A stretch of DNA of 64,000 nt, taken from Bosea vestrisii. GTDB taxonomy: Bacteria; Pseudomonadota; Alphaproteobacteria; Rhizobiales; Beijerinckiaceae. The notes below the pieces were generated by a model that was not told the DNA's origin, ran no database searches, and saw only the letters and a program-made list of their open reading frames with translations. The first letter of the stretch is position 1. Each line of letters begins with the position of its first letter. Shown here in pieces: positions 36,303 through 45,889 of this stretch. The DNA is taken from assembly GCF_030144325.1 (NCBI RefSeq), contig NZ_CP126307.1, positions 992,001-1,056,000 on the forward strand, read 5' to 3'. The position numbers and the translations under genes are program-made.

Positions 36303-36441
36303 TTCCGGGGCAGGCCGAAAGGCCTGAGCCCGGAACCCAGAACCGATGACCTTCGTCACGAAGCCGCCGGCTTTGGAGAGACCATCCTGGACCGACATCG
36401 GCTCTGGATTCCGGGCTCGACGCTCCGCGTCGCCCCGGAAT
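36303..36441. repeat. REP-like intergenic palindromes (copy 2, two hairpins)
   Basis: One hairpin at 36303-36335 (TTCCGGGGCAGGCC-GAAA-GGCCTGAGCCCGGAA) and another at 36408-36441 (ATTCCGGGCTCGACGC-TCC-GCGTCGCCCCGGAAT). Each has one bulged position. The design and the ATTCCGGGG ends match the element at 13459. Confidence 0.7.
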
Positions 36442-36453
36442 GACTACGGAGGC

Positions 36454-37458
36454 TCAGGGGTCCTTGCCGCCCCAGCCGGACAGATCGCCGGCGACATCCG
36501 ACAGTCCCGGCGGCTTCTCCTCGACGAAGGGCAGCGGGCGGCAAACCGCGATGGCGGCGAGCCCTATCCGGGCGGTCAGCAAGCCGTTGAGGACGCCCTC
36601 GCCGAGCTTGGCCGAAAGCCGCGCCGCCAGCCCCTGGCCAAGCACCTGCTGGATGACGGCATCGCCCGCCGCAATGCCGCCGGTGACGACGAGATGGCCG
36701 AGCACCTGCCGCGCCAGCCGGAGCAGGCCGAGAGTGCCCGGACGGCCTGCATAGACGGTGGCGATTGCCCGCAGCAGCCGGGCGCAGGCGACGAGCACGA
36801 AGACGACATCGACCAGCGCCCGTGGGCTCACCGCGGTGACCAGCGAGACCCGCCGCGCCGCCTGCGCCACCTGCGCCTGTGCGAGCGCATCGAGCGGCGC
36901 GAGCAGGCTGCGCTCGGCGACGGTGAGGAGGTCGCGCGCAGCGAGCAATTGCGGCGTATGAGCGGTGAGTTCCGCCCTGCCCTTCGCCGTCTCGGGCCGG
37001 CCGGCATAGAGCTTGTCGAGATCGACAGCGACACCTCGCGCCTTGGCAAGATCGCTCGCGGCCAGCGCCTCAACGGCGCGCTCGCGCAGCGCCTCGACCC
37101 GCCGCTCGCGCAGGATATCGCGCAGCACGCGCAGCAGCATGACGAGCAGCGCCAGCGCCGCAACGCCGGCGCAGACCAGCGCCGCGATGCCGACGGCCGG
37201 ATTGAGAGCAAGCAGCCAGCGGATCGTCTGTTCGGCCCAGACCGTGACAGACAGAGCCAACAGGCCCGACAGCGCCGCGACGAACAGGCTGCCCCAGCCG
37301 AAGCGGCGACCGCGTGCCGCCACCGGCACCGATAGGGCCTCGGGCTCGATCGGCTCGACCTCCGGCACAACAGCGACATCGCTACGCCCGCTGAAGACGG
37401 CGTCCTCCGAGGATGCCTCCCGCGGATCGAGACGGATGGCGCGCGGTGCCTTGCTCAT
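36454..37458 (-). CDS. YcjF-like (TIGR01620/DUF697) membrane protein
   Basis: A 334-residue inner-membrane protein of the YcjF family. A polar N-terminus of about 55 residues is followed by two membrane segments (GSLFVAALSGLLALSVTVW, AALVCAGVAALALLVML), a helical region, and a DUF697-type C-terminal part (LLRLARQVLGHLVVTGGI). It lies 13 bases downstream of the YcjX-like GTPase gene, the pairing seen in many proteobacteria. The pair is linked to envelope stress in enterics; the mechanism is unknown. Confidence 0.8.
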   Translation of the reverse strand: MSKAPRAIRLDPREASSEDAVFSGRSDVAVVPEVEPIEPEALSVPVAARGRRFGWGSLFVAALSGLLALSVTVWAEQTIRWLLALNPAVGIAALVCAGVAALALLVMLLRVLRDILRERRVEALRERAVEALAASDLAKARGVAVDLDKLYAGRPETAKGRAELTAHTPQLLAARDLLTVAERSLLAPLDALAQAQVAQAARRVSLVTAVSPRALVDVVFVLVACARLLRAIATVYAGRPGTLGLLRLARQVLGHLVVTGGIAAGDAVIQQVLGQGLAARLSAKLGEGVLNGLLTARIGLAAIAVCRPLPFVEEKPPGLSDVAGDLSGWGGKDP

Positions 37459-37471
37459 GCTCGCCCCTCCC

Positions 37472-38920
37472 TCACGCCAGCCGATCGCCGATCAGGAATT
37501 CGAGCACCCGGTCGAGGCGGATCTGCGGCGGCGGCGCAAGCCGCCCACCGGCGTCCGGCTTGACCAGCGGCGGCCGGAAGCGCGGCGCCCGCACATGCCA
37601 GCGCGGCGCATCGGGATCGAAGATCGCCTCGGGCCGCTCCGGCAGGTCGCCGGGGAAGATCGCAGCCTCCGTCTGCCCGTCGAAGACCTCGCCATCGACG
37701 ACCTCGCCCGCCTCGGGCACGCCGGCGATCGCCGGCAATTCCTCGCGGCCCTCGCGGATACGGACTTCGCGCGTGGCGCGGATCGCGGCGAAGGCCATCG
37801 CCTCGACCTTGGCGCCCGCCCCTTGTGCGCGCGCCGTGGCCCGCGCGACTAGATGCGACATCACCCCGGCGAGCCGGTCATGGCTGGTATGATGGAGATG
37901 GTCGGCCTTGGTCGCGGCGAACAGGACCTTCTCGATCCGCGGCGCGAACAGGCTGGACAACAGGCTGTTGCGCCCGACCGCGAAGGCCGACAACGCCTGT
38001 CCGAGCGCAGTTTCGAGATCGGCGAGCGCGGCCGGGCCGGCATCGAGCGCCGCCAGCGCATCGACCAGCACGATCTGCCGGTCGAGCCTGGCGAAATGCT
38101 CGCGGAAGAACGGCCCGACGACGACCCGCTTATAGGCCTCGAAGCGTTCAGCCATCAGCGCGGCGAGCGTGCCGGCCTGCGGCTGCGCCCCCGGGCTTAA
38201 GTCGAGCGGCGCGAAGGTCAGGGCGGGCGAGCCTTCGAGATCGCCCGGCATCAGGAAACGGCCGGGCGGCGTCACCGCTACCGCTTCGGGATCAGCCCGC
38301 AAGGCGGCGAGATAGACCTTGAAGACATCGCTCGCAGCCTCGGCGGCCAGCTCGTCCGCCGGTCCGGCCGGATCGCGCTGCCTGAGATCCTCAAGCCAGG
38401 GCGCGGCAATCGCGAGCCGATGCGCCTTGCGCGCATCCGCGACCGCCTGCGCCGACCAGTCGGCATAGTCCTGCCCGATCAGCGCGAGGTCGAGCAGCCA
38501 TTCGCCGGGATAGTCGACGATATCGAGCGTCAGCGTCGCCGGGCCCTTGAACCAGCCTTGCGCCCGCTCATGGTCGATCTCGAGCCTGAGCTCCGAAATC
38601 CGCCGCGTCGAGTCCGGCCAGCGCCGATCTACGCCTGAAAGCGCGGCGCGATGCGCCTCATAGGGAAAGCGTGGAATCTCAGGATCGGGCTGCGGCACCA
38701 GCCTGACGCGCGCGATCCGTCCCTCAGCCGACGCCTTCAGCACCGGCAGCTTCGCGCTCTCGACCAGATTCTGGATCAGCGCGGTGGTGAAGACCGTCTT
38801 GCCCGAGCGCGACAGGCCGGTGACGCCGATGCGCAGTCGCGGTCGCGCCAGCCCGAGCAGACTGTCGCCAAAGGCGAGCGCGGCATTGCGCGCCTCGTCG
38901 AGATAGGAGCCGGACGCCAT
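37472..38920 (-). CDS. YcjX family P-loop NTPase
   Basis: A 482-residue GTPase-like protein of the YcjX/DUF463 family. The P-loop GLSRSGKT is at residues 35-42, and DIVDYPGEWLLDL supplies the family's Walker-B-like segment. The start at 38920 (MASGSYLDEARN) avoids overlap with sixA; an alternative in-frame start at 38995 would overlap it. The gene is third in the tetR-sixA-ycjX-ycjF set. Confidence 0.83.
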   Translation of the reverse strand: MASGSYLDEARNAALAFGDSLLGLARPRLRIGVTGLSRSGKTVFTTALIQNLVESAKLPVLKASAEGRIARVRLVPQPDPEIPRFPYEAHRAALSGVDRRWPDSTRRISELRLEIDHERAQGWFKGPATLTLDIVDYPGEWLLDLALIGQDYADWSAQAVADARKAHRLAIAAPWLEDLRQRDPAGPADELAAEAASDVFKVYLAALRADPEAVAVTPPGRFLMPGDLEGSPALTFAPLDLSPGAQPQAGTLAALMAERFEAYKRVVVGPFFREHFARLDRQIVLVDALAALDAGPAALADLETALGQALSAFAVGRNSLLSSLFAPRIEKVLFAATKADHLHHTSHDRLAGVMSHLVARATARAQGAGAKVEAMAFAAIRATREVRIREGREELPAIAGVPEAGEVVDGEVFDGQTEAAIFPGDLPERPEAIFDPDAPRWHVRAPRFRPPLVKPDAGGRLAPPPQIRLDRVLEFLIGDRLA

Positions 38921-38933
38921 TAGGCGGTCCGCA

Positions 38934-39470
38934 TCATTCGTCGGGGCCTTCGCCGAGCGAGGCCGGCGTGACGAAGCGGTCGAGACGGCCGCCACGGAGG
39001 GCGAGATCGCGCCAGTCCTCGATGGAAAAATCGATCACGGCGAGCCCGCAGGTCGGATACTTCTCCGCCATCCGCGCCGCCGCGTAGCGATCGCCATGCC
39101 CGGCGAGCTTGGCGGCGAGCTCCTCGAAACCGGGATTATGGCCGATCATCAGCAGCGTGCGGACTTCGGGCTCGGTCTCCTGAACGACGTTGAGCAGGCG
39201 TTCCGGCCTGGCCTCGTAGATGCGTGGCTCGTAATGCGTCGGCGGCTTTTCCGGCAGCATCGGCTTGACCAGCTCCCAGGTCTCGGCCGTGCGCTTGGCC
39301 GGCGAGATCAGGACGAGGTCCGGCAGCAAAAGCTCCTCGGCGAGATAGCGGCCCATGACCGGGGCGGCTTCGCGCCCGCGCATGGCGAGCGGGCGATCGC
39401 GGTCGGCGGTGTTGGCGGGCCAGGCCGATTTGGCGTGGCGCAGAAGCATCAGGCGGCGCATGGCCGCCAT
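38934..39470 (-). CDS. SixA-type histidine phosphatase
   Basis: A 178-residue phosphohistidine phosphatase of the RHG superfamily. The catalytic start LMLLRHAKS (His12) and the second His in LLMIGHNPGFEELA are in place. SixA proteins remove phosphate from His residues of phosphotransfer proteins such as ArcB or the nitrogen PTS. The ATG at 39470 abuts the tetR stop, so the two genes are co-transcribed; a second ATG lies three codons downstream. Confidence 0.87.
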   Translation of the reverse strand: MAAMRRLMLLRHAKSAWPANTADRDRPLAMRGREAAPVMGRYLAEELLLPDLVLISPAKRTAETWELVKPMLPEKPPTHYEPRIYEARPERLLNVVQETEPEVRTLLMIGHNPGFEELAAKLAGHGDRYAAARMAEKYPTCGLAVIDFSIEDWRDLALRGGRLDRFVTPASLGEGPDE

Positions 39471-40181
39471 CTAACCATGGCTGGCGGGATTTGCGAGTGG
39501 TTCGGCAGGCGCCGTTCGCATTGCAGCGAGCAGCATGTCCATGAGTTGGCCCGAATACAGCGTCAGCAGGCGCTCTCGTCCGCCCGGCTGCATTTCAAGC
39601 GGCGCGAGCTGGCCATCGATCAGCATGGTCGAGAAACCGTGGGTGATCGACCAGACGAACAGGATTTCGGCGAGATCGGCATCGTCGGCATAACTCGACG
39701 GCAGGCGCGTCAGCACCTCCGCGCCATCGACCTGCCGTCCCAGAGCCAGCTTGGTTTCCCGGACCAGGATGCCGAAGGCCCGGACCGCGGCACGGCGCAA
39801 ATCGTCGTCGCCGCTCTTCAGGCCTAACCGTCCGAAGACGACGCGGAAGCGGCCGGGCCGCGTCAGCGCGACCTCGAGATAGCCCTCGCAGATCGCCGCC
39901 AGTCGATCGCCGCCGGACGCCTCGGCTTTCGCGACAGCCGCCTCCATCGTCTCCGACAGATCGTCGAAGCCGAGTGTGGCGATCGCGGTCAGAAGGCCGA
40001 CGAGATTGCCGAAATGATGCGCTGGAGCCGCCGGCGAGACGCCGGCCCGGCGGGCGCATTCGCGCAGAGTGAAGCCGCCAACGCCCTTTTCCGCCAGCAC
40101 CGCCTCGGCTGCATCGATCATCGCCTGGCGCAGATCGCCGTGATGATACCCGCCCCGCTTGATCACGCCGCCTGCCGCCAT
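39471..40181 (-). CDS. TetR/AcrR family regulator
   Basis: A 236-residue repressor. The helix-turn-helix is at residues 10-60 (YHHGDLRQAMIDAAEAVLAEKG, then ECARRAGVSPAAPAHHFGN), a pattern of the TetR_C_33-like (WHG) group. The C-terminal domain runs to the end. The frame opens at 40268, but ATG 40181 begins the family sequence. A 15-base palindrome upstream is a probable operator shared with the divergent membrane protein. Confidence 0.87.
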   Translation of the reverse strand: MAAGGVIKRGGYHHGDLRQAMIDAAEAVLAEKGVGGFTLRECARRAGVSPAAPAHHFGNLVGLLTAIATLGFDDLSETMEAAVAKAEASGGDRLAAICEGYLEVALTRPGRFRVVFGRLGLKSGDDDLRRAAVRAFGILVRETKLALGRQVDGAEVLTRLPSSYADDADLAEILFVWSITHGFSTMLIDGQLAPLEMQPGGRERLLTLYSGQLMDMLLAAMRTAPAEPLANPASHG

Positions 40182-40214
40182 CGCAACGCCCTGCCTACGC
40201 TTGTCAAAATCAAA

Positions 40215-40229
40215 CTTGACGCCGTCAAG
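40215..40229. promoter_or_regulatory. TetR-type operator
   Basis: CTTGACG-C-CGTCAAG is a perfect 15-base palindrome between the divergent tetR (40181) and membrane-protein (40280) genes. A further GCGTCAAGAT occurs at 40263-40272. Binding by the adjacent TetR is inference. Confidence 0.6.
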
Positions 40230-40279
40230 ATATCGCAATAGGACGGCATCGCAACTGAACAGCGTCAAGATAGGAGTGC

Positions 40280-41545
40280 ATGATGCCTCTCAACTTGGAC
40301 GATGCCTTCACCCGGGCGGGCCAGCTTGCGATGCTCGGCTGGCTCGCGCTGATCCTGCTGCCGCGCTGGCGCGGTATCTCGGCTGCGCTCGCCGGCTGGA
40401 TCATCCCCGCCCTGCTCTCGCTCGGTTATTCGGTGCTGATCGCCGTCCATTGGCACGACGCAAAGGGCAGTTTTTCCACGCTCGATTCGGTTGCGGCCCT
40501 GTTCGCCTCGAAGCCGTTGCTGCTCGCCGGCTGGGTCCATTATCTCGCCTTCGACCTCTTCGTCGGCAACTGGATCCTCCGCCGCTCGCAAGCAGAAGGC
40601 ATCCCGCACTGGCTGATGCTGCCGGTGCTGCTGATGACCTTCCTGTTCGGCCCGTTCGGCTTCATCGCCTATCTCCTGCTGGAAGCCTGCTTCCGCCTGG
40701 CGCGAGAGGATCGCATCGCCCGCCTCCAGGCCCGCTTGCCGTCCTGGCTGCCCGATCTCGAGCTCGAGCCGCGCCTCACCGCGGCAGCCTTGGCCATGTT
40801 CGCCCTGGCAGTGCCGACCCTGTTCGCCTGGCTGGTCGACGTCAGGCAGTTCCAGGGCGTCGACACCTGGATCAAGCCGCTGAAATTCGAGATATCGGTC
40901 GCTTTCTACCTGCTGACGCTGGCGCTGTTTCTGCCGCTCGCCGGCGAACGCTTCCGCGCCTCCTGGGCCGGACGCTACATCGTCTGGCCGGTGATCGTGC
41001 CGATCGTCCTCGAAGTGCTCTATATCGCCTGGCGCGCCTCGCGCGTCGAAGCTTCGCACTACAACAGCGACAGCGCGCTCGGCATCGCGCTCTACAGTCT
41101 GATGGGCATCGGCGCGGTGATGTTCACGATCGCGCCCGGCTTCCTCGCCTATGGGCTCGCCCGTCGCGACGCCGCGCCAATGCCGGACGTCGTGCGCTGG
41201 TCGCTGGTCGTCGGCCTTGCCCTCACCTGCGTCTTCGGGCTCCTGAGTGGTGCCCTCCTCGGCTCGAGCCCGACCGGCCACTATGTCGGCGCCGTCCCGG
41301 TCGATCACCGGACGCTTCCCATCTTCGGCTGGTCGCTCGCGATCGGAGACCTGCGCATCGCGCACTTCCTTGGCCTGCACGCTTTGCAGATCATCCCGGT
41401 GGTCGGTGTGCTGCTCTGGCTGGCGACGCGCCAGAGCAGAACTGGCCTCGTAGCACTCGGTACGGTCTCTACCGCCTACGCCGGCATCACCACGGCGGCG
41501 CTCGTCGCGGCGCTGCAGGCGCGCCCGCTGCTCGGACTCGGCTGA
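40280..41545 (+). CDS. ABA4-like domain fused to a second membrane domain
   Basis: A 421-residue integral membrane protein with about eleven hydrophobic segments. Residues 1-145 resemble the ABA4-like (DUF4281) family: LALILLPRWR, HYLAFDLFVGNWILRR and GPFGFIAYLLLEACFR. From about residue 165 a second membrane part follows (VDTWIKPLKFEISVAFYLLTLALFLPL, HFLGLHALQIIPVVGVLL), which resembles separately encoded hypothetical proteins. ABA4 is needed for neoxanthin synthesis in plants; the bacterial role is unknown. Divergent from a TetR gene across a palindrome, so it is likely under TetR control. Confidence 0.7.
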   Translation: MMPLNLDDAFTRAGQLAMLGWLALILLPRWRGISAALAGWIIPALLSLGYSVLIAVHWHDAKGSFSTLDSVAALFASKPLLLAGWVHYLAFDLFVGNWILRRSQAEGIPHWLMLPVLLMTFLFGPFGFIAYLLLEACFRLAREDRIARLQARLPSWLPDLELEPRLTAAALAMFALAVPTLFAWLVDVRQFQGVDTWIKPLKFEISVAFYLLTLALFLPLAGERFRASWAGRYIVWPVIVPIVLEVLYIAWRASRVEASHYNSDSALGIALYSLMGIGAVMFTIAPGFLAYGLARRDAAPMPDVVRWSLVVGLALTCVFGLLSGALLGSSPTGHYVGAVPVDHRTLPIFGWSLAIGDLRIAHFLGLHALQIIPVVGVLLWLATRQSRTGLVALGTVSTAYAGITTAALVAALQARPLLGLG

Positions 41546-41548
41546 CAA

Positions 41549-41797
41549 TTACGACGCATCATCGCCGTCGGAGCCGGGCGCAAGGTCCTCGGCGCCGGGC
41601 TCATAGCGCAACAGATCCCCGGGCTGACAGTCGAGCACGGCGCAGATCCGGGTGAGCGTGTCGAAGCGCATGCCACGGACCTTGCCGGACTTCAGCTGCG
41701 AGACCTGCTGCTCGGTCAGCCCGATGCGCTGGGCCAGTTCCTTCGAACGCATCTTGCGACGCGCCAGCATGACATCCAGTTCGACGATGATCGGCAT
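41549..41797 (-). CDS. XRE/Cro-type regulator paired with DUF2975 protein
   Basis: An 82-residue helix-turn-helix protein. The start MPIIVELDVMLARRKM and the HTH ELAQRIGLTEQQVSQLKSGKVRGMRFDTL match the small YozG-like XRE group that typically accompanies DUF2975 membrane proteins. The open frame begins at 41899, but ATG 41797 avoids the upstream gene's 3' end and fits the family length. It lies 10 bases downstream of the DUF2975 gene. Confidence 0.85.
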   Translation of the reverse strand: MPIIVELDVMLARRKMRSKELAQRIGLTEQQVSQLKSGKVRGMRFDTLTRICAVLDCQPGDLLRYEPGAEDLAPGSDGDDAS

Positions 41798-41807
41798 CGC
41801 CCAACTC

Positions 41808-42374
41808 CTATACGAAACTCTGATTCTCGTCCGCGAGCCGGACCGCCTCCTTGAGCACCAGCCCGAATGCGACCAGCGCAGCCCCAGCCGCCAGTGCACC
41901 GAACATGCCGGGATCGAGCGTGATCGCCACCTGCTTCTGGCCTGACGGGTTGTCGAAGGTCAGTGCCACGCTTTGCGCCGCACGTGTCAGCGGCGTCGCC
42001 ACGCCCATCGCCGTCAGGAGCCAGCCGATCCGCACCAGGCGCTGCGCGTTCTCCTCCTCCAGCACCTGGCCGCGGCCGAACCGGCCAAACAGGTTTGAGA
42101 GCCGCAACATCGCGGCAATGAAGAGGCCCGCAGGTACGAGGCCGATCGCGAGAGCGGCCCAGTAACCGCGTTCCGAGAGCGGACCGACCGGAGCGCTGAC
42201 CCCGATCGTGCTGCGGGCATAGGCGGCGAGTTGCTCAGGATCGCGCCAGAGCCAGACCGCGCCGAACGCCATCAACGCAGCCGCCGTGATGCACAGGATG
42301 CGCGCGACCGTACTCACGCGGCGCAGCCGCGCCATGGCGGGCCGGCCCTGGGTCGGGTTTGCAACGGACGCCAT
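41808..42374 (-). CDS. DUF2975 membrane protein
   Basis: A 188-residue inner-membrane protein with four hydrophobic segments at about residues 22-42, 70-90, 118-135 and 160-178. Recognisable is the middle motif LFGRFGRGQVLEEENAQRLVRIGWLL, typical for DUF2975. Its partner is the XRE gene directly downstream, the usual arrangement. Function unknown. Confidence 0.82.
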   Translation of the reverse strand: MASVANPTQGRPAMARLRRVSTVARILCITAAALMAFGAVWLWRDPEQLAAYARSTIGVSAPVGPLSERGYWAALAIGLVPAGLFIAAMLRLSNLFGRFGRGQVLEEENAQRLVRIGWLLTAMGVATPLTRAAQSVALTFDNPSGQKQVAITLDPGMFGALAAGAALVAFGLVLKEAVRLADENQSFV

Positions 42375-42391
42375 CTCATTTCACTCCGTGA

Positions 42392-42431
42392 TTGACAAAA
42401 TTAAAGTAATAGATGAATTTATAAATGTCAA
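42392..42431. promoter_or_regulatory. AT-rich face-to-face promoter region
   Basis: TTGACA on the plus strand at 42392-42397 faces TTGACA on the minus strand (TGTCAA at 42426-42431) across 28 AT-rich bases, between the divergent DUF2975 and lipoprotein genes. Each would drive transcription through the other's -35 element. -10 elements are poor matches. The symmetrical TTGACA...TGTCAA may also be a binding site for the XRE protein. Confidence 0.4.
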
Positions 42432-42452
42432 AGTCATTTGAACGAGTGTCCA

Positions 42453-43059
42453 ATGCGCGTCTCCTTACCCATCAGTCTCCTGCTTTGCGGCCTGCTCGCC
42501 GGCTGCGGCCACATCCCGCTGACCTCGCTTCCAAAGCTGTCGAAGATCGACATGAAGACCACCGATCTCGCGCAGCTGCGCGCCGGTATCAGCCTGCCGG
42601 CCGATATCCGCACGCTTCCCGGCGGCGCCACCATGACGCTCGTCGCTCTCCCGAAGGATGGCGGCCGGCATGAGCGCAAGGTCGTGCTGGATGAGGTACG
42701 CGACGCGGCCGAGCTGGCAAAGCTGCCGGCCATGGCTTCACCGGGACGCCGCTTCACCGTGTTCAGGTTGAGCCCGAGCGACGCCGCACGGCTCGGCGCC
42801 TTCCGCGAGGAGATGTTCGCCGGCCCGCAGAACAGCGGCAATCGCGGCAGCCTGGCGCTCGGCGCCGACAAGGCCTGCCGCCTCGGCGAGCTCTCGGGCA
42901 AGCCGATCACGATGAGCGGCTATCTCAGGACGTCGGAAACGCAAGACTACGTCCTGCTGATGCGCGACTTCGACCTCAAGGAGGCCGTCCGCGAGATCGA
43001 TCCCAAGGTCGATCTCGCCACCGCGATCCCGCCTTGCGACGCGGTGCCGGGGGTGAAGG

Positions 43060-43085
<26 letters not shown>
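42453..43085 (+). CDS. Predicted lipoprotein, unknown
   Basis: A 210-residue protein with a lipoprotein signal peptide MRVSLPISLLLCGLLAGC; the lipobox is LAGC with Cys18 as the acylation site. The rest is polar, with no recognised domain; ADIRTLPGGATMTLVALP and KPITMSGYLRTSETQDYVLLMRD are the most structured parts. An in-frame TTG five codons upstream is less likely. Its 3' end overlaps the convergent moxR remnant by 26 bases. Confidence 0.68.
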
Positions 43086-43904
<819 letters not shown>

Positions 43905-44085
43905 GCGAGGCCCTTCATATGGCTGCTCCGCGGCCATGCTGCCGCCGCGAATAGCATCGTGCTTAGAGGTCAGCCCGCGGCGGGGCAAGTTTTCGTCAGA
44001 CCGGCGCGTGATTTGGTTTGTGTTGCAAGGCTTTACCAAGCAAAGCTTCGAGATCAGCAGCTTCGCTTGATTCTTCGAGGGTGAC

Positions 44086-45339
44086 GTGGCCGGGACGATC
44101 GATCCTTCCGCCTATCGCGATGCCGTGGTCGTGCTCGCCACGGCCGGCGTGATCGTGCCCTTCGCCAAGCGGTTCCGGGTCAATTCGGTCGTCGCCTTCA
44201 TGGCCTGCGGCGCCCTGCTCGGCCCCTATGGTCTCGGCAGCCTCGCCGCCAAGATTCCCTTCCTCGGCGCGATCACCGTCTCGAATGCGGAGGCGCTTGC
44301 CGGCCCTGCCGAGCTCGGCGTCGCCTTCCTGCTCTTCGTCATCGGCCTCGAGCTCTCCTATGAGCGCCTGATGACCATGCGCCGGCTGGTCTTCGGGCTC
44401 GGCCTCGGCCAGGTCGCCTTCTCGGCAACCGCGATCAGCGCCATCGCCTATGCTTTCGGCCAGCCCGCGGCCGCGGCCCTGCTGATCGGCACGGCGCTCG
44501 CACTGTCCTCGACCGCGATGGTGGTCGAGCTGCTCTCGGCGCACCGCCGCATGACCTCCTCTGCGGGACGCGCCAGCTTTGCCATCCTGCTCTGCCAGGA
44601 CCTCGCGGTGATTCCGCTGCTCTTCCTGGTCAGCGTGCTCGGCGCGCAGGAGCATGGCTCGCTGCTCGCGGGCCTGACCCAGGCACTGCTGCAGGCGGCC
44701 GCTGCCATCGCCGCCATCGTCGTCATCGGCCGCGTCGCCATGCGCCCGCTGTTCCGCCTGGTCGCCTCAACCGATTCATCCGAAAGCTTCATGGCGGCGA
44801 CCCTCCTGGTCGCACTCGGCACGGGGCTGATCGCGGCCGGGGCCGGGCTCTCCATGGGGCTGGGTGCCTTCATCGCCGGGCTGCTGCTGGCCGAGACCGA
44901 GTATCGCCGCGCCATCGAAGTGACGATCGAGCCGTTCAAATCGCTGCTGATCGGCGTCTTCTTCCTGACCGTCGGCATGAGCGTGAACCCGGCAGCGCTC
45001 GCCGCTCAGCCGGTTGCGATCCTGAGCATCGCCGCCGGGCTCTTTCTCGCCAAGGTGGCGATCACCTTCCTGTTTGCCCGCTACTTCAAGCTGTCGCGGT
45101 CGACCGCGCTCGAAACCGCGATCATGATTGGCCCCGGCGGCGAGTTCGCCTTCGTGCTGCTGACCGCCTCCGTCGCCGCCAAGCTGGTCGACCAGCATGC
45201 CGCCGCGCTCGTGCTCGCCGCGGTCTCGCTGACCATGATCTTCCTGCCGCTCGCCGCCCGCATGGCGCGGACGCTGTCGGCCCGCTTCGTTCCGGGTGGC
45301 GAATCTCCCAGCGGAGGCGAGCATCCTGCCGCCGGATGA
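44086..45339 (+). CDS. Kef-type (CPA2) cation:proton antiporter, transporter domain
   Basis: A 417-residue inner-membrane antiporter with about twelve hydrophobic segments. Family motifs include NSVVAFMACGALLGPYGLG, ELGVAFLLFVIGLELSYERL and IGPGGEFAFVLL. KefB/KefC-type proteins usually continue into a C-terminal RCK domain. Here the frame stops after GGESPSGGEHPAAG, while the RCK domain begins in another frame from 45296. GTG 44086 is taken as start. It is either a two-polypeptide system with a 44-base overlap or a frame-broken single gene. Confidence 0.88.
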   Translation: MAGTIDPSAYRDAVVVLATAGVIVPFAKRFRVNSVVAFMACGALLGPYGLGSLAAKIPFLGAITVSNAEALAGPAELGVAFLLFVIGLELSYERLMTMRRLVFGLGLGQVAFSATAISAIAYAFGQPAAAALLIGTALALSSTAMVVELLSAHRRMTSSAGRASFAILLCQDLAVIPLLFLVSVLGAQEHGSLLAGLTQALLQAAAAIAAIVVIGRVAMRPLFRLVASTDSSESFMAATLLVALGTGLIAAGAGLSMGLGAFIAGLLLAETEYRRAIEVTIEPFKSLLIGVFFLTVGMSVNPAALAAQPVAILSIAAGLFLAKVAITFLFARYFKLSRSTALETAIMIGPGGEFAFVLLTASVAAKLVDQHAAALVLAAVSLTMIFLPLAARMARTLSARFVPGGESPSGGEHPAAG

Positions 45340-45874
45340 CCGCGCGCCACGCGCCATCGTCGTCGGCCTCGGCCGCGTCGGCCGGCTCGTGGGCGAGATG
45401 CTCGAACAGCACAAGGTGCCCTATATCACCATCGATGCTGACGCCGCGCTGGTAGCGACGCAGCGCCGTGCCGGGCGACCAGCCTTCTATGGCAACGCCA
45501 CCAAGCCGGATTTCCTGCGGCTCTGCGGCGTCGAGGAAGCGACTGCCTTGATCGTCACGATCGACAATACCCGCGCCGTCGACGATGTCGTAACAGCTGC
45601 GCGCAGCATGCGGCCCGATCTCGTCATCGTCGCCCGCGCCCGCGACGCCAAGCATGCCAGGCATCTCTATGAGATCGGCGTGAACGACGCCGTGCCGGAG
45701 ACCATCGAGGCCAGCCTGCAATTGTCGGAAGCGGCGCTGGTCGGCCTCGGCGTGCCGATGGGCCTCGTCATCGCTTCCGTGCACCAGCGCCGCGATGATT
45801 TCCGCAGCGAACTCAAGCCGGCAAGCGCACCGCAGCCCGCTTTGCCGCGCCATGCCCGTTCACGCAGGCTCTGA
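45296..45874 (+). CDS. RCK_N (TrkA-N) domain, probable regulatory half of the Kef-type antiporter
   Basis: A 192-residue segment with the NAD-binding Rossmann motif AIVVGLGRVGRLVGEML (GxGxxG) near residues 20-36 and a helix/strand pattern as in TrkA-N domains, with YGNATKPDFLRLCGVEEA. The GTG at 45296 has no ribosome site and overlaps the transporter frame by 44 bases. Since homologs are mostly single proteins, joining to the antiporter by a one-base shift near GGGTGG or CCC is the likely intact arrangement. Confidence 0.8.
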   Translation: MANLPAEASILPPDDRAPRAIVVGLGRVGRLVGEMLEQHKVPYITIDADAALVATQRRAGRPAFYGNATKPDFLRLCGVEEATALIVTIDNTRAVDDVVTAARSMRPDLVIVARARDAKHARHLYEIGVNDAVPETIEASLQLSEAALVGLGVPMGLVIASVHQRRDDFRSELKPASAPQPALPRHARSRRL

Positions 45875-45889
45875 GGCTGCGCGCCTGAC

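Larger units (their letters stand above)
36105..36453. other. Intergenic region upstream of flgE
   Basis: A 349-base gap without a supported gene. It contains the flgE promoter (36175-36190) and the palindromic repeat block 36303-36441. A small hairpin (CCGGCA-AATTC-TGCCGG) lies near 36279-36295. Confidence 0.75.
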
